This document shows, piece by piece, positions 20,222 through 26,002 of a stretch of DNA of 26,002 nt. Position 1 is the stretch's first letter; each line of letters opens with the position of its first letter. Both the position numbers and the translations under genes were made by a program. Source of the DNA: Plakobranchus ocellatus (taxonomy: Eukaryota > Mollusca > Gastropoda > Plakobranchidae); contig BLXT01004491.1 of assembly GCA_019648995.1 (NCBI GenBank), forward strand, positions 3,557,667 through 3,583,668, given 5' to 3'. The notes beneath the pieces were generated by a model that saw nothing but the letters and a program-made list of their open reading frames with translations, was not told the DNA's origin and searched no databases.

Positions 20222-23164
20222 AAGAAATAAAATCTCCAGATATAGGAAACATTTAGGTGCTGTGCTAAAAACAACAAAAACAAGCTAAAATAGGAGCAAT
20301 AAAAAATTGATCTTGTAATGCTTAAGTTAAAGTTTTTTTCCATTGTTGAGCTCCATAGTGAAGAACAAAACAGTATTTGAGTTAAGAATAAATACAGTAC
20401 AAAAATGTGCGCAACAAAACATGCGTGTAAAGAAATAATGTACTAATGTTTTGTTTTTTTTTTAAAAGGCTAATATATATTTTGATCATCTGCAATGTAA
20501 AACATTACTTTTGGTCATCAATATCATATTTTTGATACAGAAAAATTATTTAAATTGGAAAAAAAACATAAAAAATATTTCATTTTCAGAAAGGCCAGCA
20601 CTGGTAATATACATTTCTCAATTTAAAAACAAATTTGTTTGAGTCATGTTTATATCAATGGCAAAAGATTACATGTATATTTTTTCTTGTTTTCTAATTA
20701 TCAAGACTTAAAGCAGCTTAAGTTGTGACAAGACAAGATAATGAAATGAGCACATGAATGAACACAGTCCCCTTGTCATAAAGTACATGAAGTATGACAA
20801 AAATTTGTAATAGAAAAGAAATTCTAGCACTGCCATCACTGTCAAGAAAATAAAAAGTTTATCTTCATACATTACATTACATACATTGATTTGGTCCTGC
20901 AGCAAACACAAATTTTCAATTCCCATGGTGAACAATTTTTTCAACAGAATCAAAAGCTACATTGCTCTCTTATCTTAGTGATGCACAAAGAACATAGAAC
21001 AAATTACAGTATCTGTTATTCATTGTCAAGGAAAGACAATATATAAATGGTATAATTTGCTATTCAAAATATCCTTGGCGAATGGCCAATAGCCACTTTT
21101 AACATTTAATCAAAATCATTGTTAGACCCAGCTGTCTTTGTCATTTGTCAATGTTAAATTGTGTCAACACTTACGATTTTAAATTATTCTGCATGTCGTT
21201 TTTATGTTCATCAGCAACTCTCTCTCTCTCTGACAATATTTACTACTGTATCTAAATGTAACCATTGATATTAAAAAAAAAATCAAGTCATAAGTTAAAC
21301 TTACGTTTACTTTTGTTAAAGGAATAGTTCCTGAAAAGGCTTTTGAAGCTTAAGATTTTCCACTTATTTTTTTAATATGTTGACCACTTAAGCATCTGGA
21401 CACAAAAAAGCAAATTTTTAGTGAAACAGCACTACTGCAATTTCAAAGGTAGACTCTTCAAGTCTGAATAATTTCAATGTCCAAAGGTTATCCTACAAAT
21501 AAATAATCTTTAATCCAAGACGTGTCAGAATAAGGGGTGATAAAATTGGCTGATAAGTTCTCAATTTCCCCCTTTTGTGGTGCACAAAATGGATTCACTT
21601 TTGAAATGAATTTATTGCATCACGAATAAATGAACATAGTTTTTTTGTACCGTGACACCTCAGGGTTAAATTCAACTGTAACTGAAATATTTAGCATAGC
21701 AGGGCTGGTGAAGCACTACACCCAATTCCACTTTCGCTAACTGTACTAAAACAAAAAATCTATTAGTGCTTTAGCTTGTATGCAACTAAGACTAAGTTTC
21801 CAAAGCCTTAGAATTCAATTGAAAATAAAGAATTGATATTTCATTTAGAAGCATGACAAACGAAGCAATGGCATTACAATTTAGATTGATGAGAGAAAAA
21901 AATTATTTGAACAATCAATTATGTGCTTTGAAGCACTTGGGGAATGCCTAAATCATATATGATTACATGAAGGCAATTATAAGCTAAAATAGATTAGGAT
22001 ACTGCCAGTATGGATTTTGACATACTGGAATAATACTAAGTAGGTAAGGTAAGCTTTCAAGTATTGGCAAACCACACTTAAAAATCTGAATGTCAGCATG
22101 GTTGAAATTTGAAGCAATTTTTTTCCTTTTAAAATGGGAATTTCAAAGGGTGAAAAATGAATTCACCAGCACGAAATTCCCAAAATCCCATTTAACCTTT
22201 CGAAGAAGTGTTAAGGGCCAATCAAATCTGCCAATATTTCTGGTTGAAATGAATGAACTTATTTGAACACCCCAATTAATATGTACCCTGTATAGTGGTA
22301 CATTATTTCAGTGTAGAGGGACATGTCTAGAGTTAAACTGGAGACTGACAATAAATTAGAGAAGTGTAAGGCCTCCAAAATATTTTTGATTAAATCAATT
22401 GACAAATGTAAAGACACAAAAACATAGTTTGAAAATACATACAGAACCTTTTGGAACAAAAAAAAAATCAAACATAGAACAAAACTTGCAGAGAACTGAG
22501 AAAGACTTGTAAAACATGATGAATTTATAATTATAAAATGCAAGTTCAAAAAGGTTAGAAACTGAGAGGCAAAATATTTCAGAATAAAGAAGTTCTCATT
22601 ATATGAGAATCAATAGTCCTAGACACCAAAACAATTGAATTTGTGCAAGAGTATTTAACTATAATCAGAAATAATAAAAGAACATACTATTGTAATTTTA
22701 GTGCCTGAAAACTAGGGTTTTAATTTTAATTCTGTATGTCATAAAAATTAAAAACTTTTCATCCAAGATTTAAAACCGGTCAATTCCAAACTTACAAATG
22801 CTCAAAATAGTTCAAGTTATAATTTAAAGTTTAAGACAGATATGTTACAGTTCATAAATTGGTCTCAGTTTAAAAAATCAAAATAAAACTTCCCATTTAA
22901 AACTATAGGAATAAATACACCTAAAATCATCTCCCTGCCCATATCATGCACCAAGAAAATTGACATGATGTCACAAGAGCAAGATCATTAAATATTTGAC
23001 AATCTAGTACGACATTATTTAAATAAAAAAATTCAACTTCAAATTAGAAGGTATTGATGCAATTTGGCAAATCATACAATTTGAATTTTCATGATGGAAT
23101 TTAACATAAATGATTCCGTCATAAATGACAACAAAATAAAAGTTCTCCGAAATGTTAATGAAGT

Positions 23165-24748
23165 CTATGAAATAGTACTGCTGCGAGGCTTGCCTCTGCC
23201 TATTCCTCCATAAAATCCTTTGGTGTCATCAGGGCCTTTGGGTTGACGCAACACATTTGTCATGTCAAGCATCCTTGGAGTAGAACCTGGAATGAATGAA
23301 CCATCAGGGTTACGTCTACCCAAGAGAGGGCTGCCGCCAGGACTTCCTGATGTTATTTTCTCTTGGGCAACCCTTAGGCGCCGCTGCACCCATGGGCTTG
23401 ACGGAGTGCTGTCACCACCAGAAGAATCAATACCACGGCGAACTGTCTCTGGACTGCTGCGTGGGCTCAATCCACTATTTGCATCTGCAAGAGGTGATTT
23501 ACCATGGTGACCTGGTCTTTTATTGCGAGGACTACCAACAGGGCTATGACGACTTCCTCTTGAGAGCATTACATTAGGACTAAGATGATCACCACTTTTA
23601 AATTTTGGAGATGAAATTTGAGGTTTTGAGGGAGAATCTCCTTCAGAGCCACTACTGTAACAAGATGAGTCGTTGGCAAGCTCATCAACACGTGTTTTCT
23701 TCTTTCTCCCACCACGTCGACGTCTTTTCTTGTCGTCAGCAGGACATTCTTCAGGAGAAATATCCTCTTCCTTTTCATTTTTCTTCTTATCACGCTTTTC
23801 TTTTTTATCTTTATCTTCTCTCTTCTTATGAACCATCAAAGGCACCACACGCATTCCTTTCCGCCAATCATCATTGTTTGTTAGCATTTCACAGGCCATT
23901 TTAGCTTGATCATAATGTTCAAAAGCAACAACTGCACACATAGTAGATCCTAATTCAGGATGTTTACTGGCAAATTTATGCAAGTCTGATGGAACTGAAC
24001 AGCCAGGACGAAGTATGCGGAAGTTATTTACTGAGCCACATTTTGAAAAAATTTCTGCCATGTTCTCCATTGTAGGATTTTCAAGAGGCAAGTTTAAAGC
24101 AACAACTGTTCGCGATGGTACAGTTTCATCATAATCTGGTAACGGTTGTTTCCTCCTCACTTTGGTACATTCATCATTAAGTTCTAATTTTTCTGATTTT
24201 TTCAAGCTGTATGCTACTTCCCGATAATCTTTAGTTAATGTCTTCATCTTCTTAAAAGAAGTAATAAGTTTGATGCTTACAAAACCATACCTGTTTCTGC
24301 GCACATGTTTAAGGAGAAAAGCGTCCTTCAAAATACTTTCATCCGAAAAATAAAACTCAACAAGAGAAACAATTTTCTTTTGTAGGTCTTCATCAGGTGG
24401 CTCAATTAAAGCATCAATGTCTAATGCCAAGTCTGGAATGCTGCTGTTGTTACCAGAGTGGTCACCATCTCCCTCGTCTGAGTAATCCAGATGCCCACCA
24501 CCTTCTTCCTCGCTGGTGCAGAAACTGGTATCATGGTTACTTCTATTCACTTTTAAATTTCCAACACGAACAGGAGGAACAATGATGACGGCTGGAGAAT
24601 CAGATGATAAAACTGAATCTCTGGCATCAGTTTGACCAATTTCGGCATTTGCAGATGTTTGCTGGTGTGACACATCCTCCACGATAGTACTTACAATATC
24701 GCCTGGCTCGACCACCACAGGCACGGGAACTCCTGCGTTGTTACTCAT
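23165..24748 (-). CDS. LARP6: La-related protein 6 (LARP6/Acheron)
   Basis: The CDS is complete: 527 codons, with ATG at 24748-24746 and A at -3. Vertebrate LARP6 is slightly shorter (about 490 residues). Family knowledge: LARP6 binds stem-loops in 5' regions of collagen mRNAs in vertebrates and shuttles between nucleus and cytoplasm. Visible domains: an acidic, low-complexity N-terminus (1-116); a La motif (about 117-200) with EFYFSDESILKDAFLLKHVR at 131-150 and LITSFKKMKTLTKD at 161-174; an RRM-like domain (about 212-305) with VVALNLPLENP and FRILRPG; a basic stretch KKRRRRGGRKKK (340-351) likely to be nuclear localising; a Ser/Pro-rich linker; and a SUZ-C-like C-terminus with LRQPKGPDDTKGF (500-512). 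A conserved La-motif glutamine is leucine 129 here. All domains lie in one uninterrupted frame. The identification is strong; the ligand in this animal is unknown. Confidence 0.95.
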   Translation of the reverse strand: MSNNAGVPVPVVVEPGDIVSTIVEDVSHQQTSANAEIGQTDARDSVLSSDSPAVIIVPPVRVGNLKVNRSNHDTSFCTSEEEGGGHLDYSDEGDGDHSGNNSSIPDLALDIDALIEPPDEDLQKKIVSLVEFYFSDESILKDAFLLKHVRRNRYGFVSIKLITSFKKMKTLTKDYREVAYSLKKSEKLELNDECTKVRRKQPLPDYDETVPSRTVVALNLPLENPTMENMAEIFSKCGSVNNFRILRPGCSVPSDLHKFASKHPELGSTMCAVVAFEHYDQAKMACEMLTNNDDWRKGMRVVPLMVHKKREDKDKKEKRDKKKNEKEEDISPEECPADDKKRRRRGGRKKKTRVDELANDSSCYSSGSEGDSPSKPQISSPKFKSGDHLSPNVMLSRGSRHSPVGSPRNKRPGHHGKSPLADANSGLSPRSSPETVRRGIDSSGGDSTPSSPWVQRRLRVAQEKITSGSPGGSPLLGRRNPDGSFIPGSTPRMLDMTNVLRQPKGPDDTKGFYGGIGRGKPRSSTIS

Positions 24749-24778
24749 TTTACCTTTTGGCCGGTTTACAGTTGGTTT
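24749..24778 (-). other. LARP6 5' UTR part with 3' splice site
   Basis: On the minus strand a pyrimidine tract ending TTTTCTTTTTCAG (AG at 24780-24779) lies 30 bases before the LARP6 ATG. The 30 bases have no stop in the LARP6 frame, so an upstream exon could in principle add residues. The matching donor is unclear; GAGG then GTGAAT near 24860 is one candidate and would give a very short intron. Confidence 0.5.
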
Positions 24779-25116
24779 CTGAAAAAGAAAATACTGTTTC
24801 TATTTCGGCCAATAGTATAATCGGAGGCCTGCGAAACTGATTACGTCGTGGAGGATTCACCCTCAAGACTGCCTGATCAGGCTTAGGCCTAGATCTATGT
24901 CTCACACAGTCCCCTTCTTCCTTCCCAATGTTCCTACAGCTCATAGATTTGTCTGTAAAGCTGGCGACTAAAGCAATAGTATCGATATGACACAAAATAG
25001 AATTTCGATAAACAAGTGCAAGAAGTAGTTTCTAGTTGTTTCTTAAAAATCGATTCCCAATACCATAGTCATTATGACCAGCTATATTTTTCGGTAGTTA
25101 TTGTAAGTAATCAAGC

Positions 25117-25124
25117 TGACGTCA
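25117..25124. promoter_or_regulatory. CRE palindrome TGACGTCA, candidate LARP6 promoter
   Basis: A perfect consensus cAMP-response element sits about 370 bp upstream of the LARP6 ATG, in a stretch with more CpG than its surroundings. CREB/ATF proteins bind this palindrome, and near start sites it often marks a real promoter. The assignment rests on motif and position only. Confidence 0.5.
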
Positions 25125-25159
25125 CTGCCGGTTGCCGTATTGTTTACGTCTCCCAGTTC

Positions 25160-25165
25160 CACGTG
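25160..25165. promoter_or_regulatory. E-box CACGTG, candidate LARP6 promoter
   Basis: A perfect CACGTG palindrome lies 36 bp beyond the CRE, on the side away from the gene. It is a bHLH-type site. A single six-base motif is weak evidence alone and gains weight from the neighbouring CRE. Confidence 0.35.
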
Positions 25166-25179
25166 TAGATGCTTCTCCG

Positions 25180-25660
25180 CGCGTGTTCCACTTTACGTTG
25201 CTTTCCCGAAACTTATTAACTAGGAGGCTCGCTGAAGAAAAAAAAAATACGCGTTAAAACCAGTTTCCATGAAACGAATTTACGTACCGTATACGCTCTG
25301 ATTTTTATCTGCATGTTTTTGGCAAAAATCGCAGCTCTTATGTTATTTATATCCGTTTTTATCCATGCACTAAAAAGCAGTGCAGAAAAATTCCCTTGCC
25401 ATGGGAATTTTTACTGCAACTGTGTATTTTCTGCCGAGACCGATTTTTTGAGGGTTCCAAAGTCAAAATTTTATAATATTAACTCCAGCTCCGTATCCAG
25501 CGGCCTAGTCAGAGCATCAAATATCTATGTTTGGCTTTTTTTTGGTTTGGTTTGGTTTTATTTTAATGCCACTTAAAATAGCTCTCTTCCCTCTCCGTTT
25601 TTTGTTGTTTTTTTTTAAACTTTTGCTTCATTCGAAACTTCTTTTTGCTCTCTCTCAAAT
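25180..25660. other. Upstream intergenic stretch with no supported gene
   Basis: A plus-strand frame at 25313-25576 begins with a hydrophobic, signal-peptide-like segment. It has no recognised domain, starts at a non-ATG codon or internal Met, ends in T-rich low-complexity sequence and overlaps a hairpin at 25381-25418. I do not call it a gene. Confidence 0.5.
25381..25418. repeat. Hairpin, 15-bp stem with one bulge and 7-nt loop
   Basis: Left arm TGCAGAAAAATTCCC (25381-25395), loop TTGCCAT, right arm GGGAATTTTTACTGCA (25403-25418). The arms pair perfectly apart from one extra base, and a few more bases pair outside with another bulge. Its role is unknown. Confidence 0.7.
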
Positions 25661-25810
25661 AGGGTGCCTGGTTGCGCAATCGGTCTGAGTAGCGCCCTGA
25701 TGCATAGAACTTTCGTGGTGAATTCATTCCTCGCTTGTGACATCAAGCGGTGAGGATATCATGTCGTCACCTAACGCACTAATGCGCAGTCTGGCGTGGG
25801 TTGAAAAAAT
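25661..25810 (+). mobile_element. tRNA-derived SINE-like sequence
   Basis: TGGTTGCGCAATCGG (25669-25683) resembles the A-box region of GCGCAATCGG-type tRNAs such as tRNA-Asn. GGTGAATTCATTCC (25717-25730) sits at B-box spacing but departs from GGTTCGANTCC. The intervening arms do not fold into a proper anticodon stem, so this is not a functional tRNA gene. The right end is not defined. Confidence 0.45.
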
Positions 25811-26002
25811 GAATTGATATCACTTTGCAGAAAACGGCCAACGAAAATCTTTTGTATTGTACGAATTTTCATATTCTTATATGGCTTCCTGTTCTTGGGT
25901 GATTTTATAAATGGGCCGTCAATGATAAATTAATTATTTTTAAATCTTAACAGGAACAACAGTATAATATTATTGTTATTATTATTATCATTATCATCAT
26001 CA
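25811..26002. other. Window end with (ATT/ATC)n repeat
   Basis: No gene is seen. Imperfect ATT and ATC triplets run from about 25965 to the edge. Confidence 0.7.

Larger units (their letters stand above)
13600..23164 (-). other. Long strand-biased non-coding region, possibly LARP6 3' UTR
   Basis: No coding sequence is recognisable on either strand over about 9.5 kb. Runs of eight or more A on the plus strand are frequent (for example near 14560, 15003, 17120, 18668, 20075), while T runs of that length are few (about 19770 and 20453). The minus strand is therefore U-rich in RNA sense, as expected for a long 3' UTR or intronic RNA downstream of LARP6. Minus-strand AATAAA signals (TTTATT here) occur at about 21611, 17528, 14138 and 13652-13657. 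The last is close to the left edge of the bias. The extent is inferred. Confidence 0.35.

Noticed and set aside
22259-22549. 96-residue minus-strand hydrophobic frame
   Set aside because: T-rich composition of the minus strand explains the hydrophobicity; no motif is seen.
23262-23904. Plus-strand frames inside the LARP6 region
   Set aside because: They are antisense shadows of the LARP6 coding sequence.
24750-24995. Minus-strand 81-codon frame just upstream of LARP6
   Set aside because: It is in a different frame, crosses the likely splice acceptor and matches nothing known; at most it is a uORF in an unspliced transcript.
25313-25576. Plus-strand frame with signal-peptide-like start
   Set aside because: It overlaps a hairpin, ends in T-rich sequence, and has no conserved domain or splice context.
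1-26002. CRISPR array, bacterial operon or phage system
   Set aside because: No spaced direct repeats or clustered prokaryotic genes; introns and SINEs indicate an animal genome.

Overview
The window reads as nuclear DNA of an invertebrate animal. It is AT-rich and intron-bearing, with simple-sequence repeats, tRNA-derived SINE-like pieces, a Penelope-like retroelement and a pogo-like MITE. A lophotrochozoan, probably a mollusc, is my best guess from the general texture, but no single marker proves it. Only two protein-coding genes can be supported, both on the minus strand.

Left end (1-5.1 kb): the first coding exon of a carnitine acyltransferase, most like peroxisomal carnitine O-octanoyltransferase (CROT), lies at 231-382. 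The rest of the gene runs off the left edge. A splice acceptor 28 bases before its ATG shows that the 5' UTR is interrupted by an intron. Good minus-strand donors at 4549/4548 and 4958/4957 may end non-coding first exons. A tRNA-derived SINE-like element follows at about 5.33-5.62 kb.

Middle (6.8-10.75 kb): a repeat island. A unit of about 240 bp is tandemly duplicated. The second copy is split by a 2.8-kb Penelope-like element (PLE) flanked by a 13-bp target-site duplication. The PLE has long inverted arms (7190-8046 and 9045-9921) around a decayed core that keeps the end of the reverse transcriptase and part of a GIY-YIG endonuclease. Both arms carry a degenerate hammerhead-like motif. A compound microsatellite and a second PLE-like tail follow at 10.34-10.75 kb.

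10.75-13.6 kb has no recognisable gene. From 13.6 to 23.16 kb there is no coding sequence either, but long A runs on the plus strand greatly outnumber T runs. That fits a very long U-rich 3' UTR, or other minus-strand transcribed non-coding sequence, downstream of the second gene. A pogo-like MITE sits at 18240-18414.

Right end: a complete, uninterrupted 527-codon CDS for La-related protein 6 (LARP6) at 23165-24748, with a probable 5'-UTR intron, a CRE palindrome and an E-box upstream. A tRNA-derived SINE-like sequence and a trinucleotide repeat close the window. The two genes have no obvious functional link: one acts in peroxisomal fatty-acyl export and the other in RNA binding.
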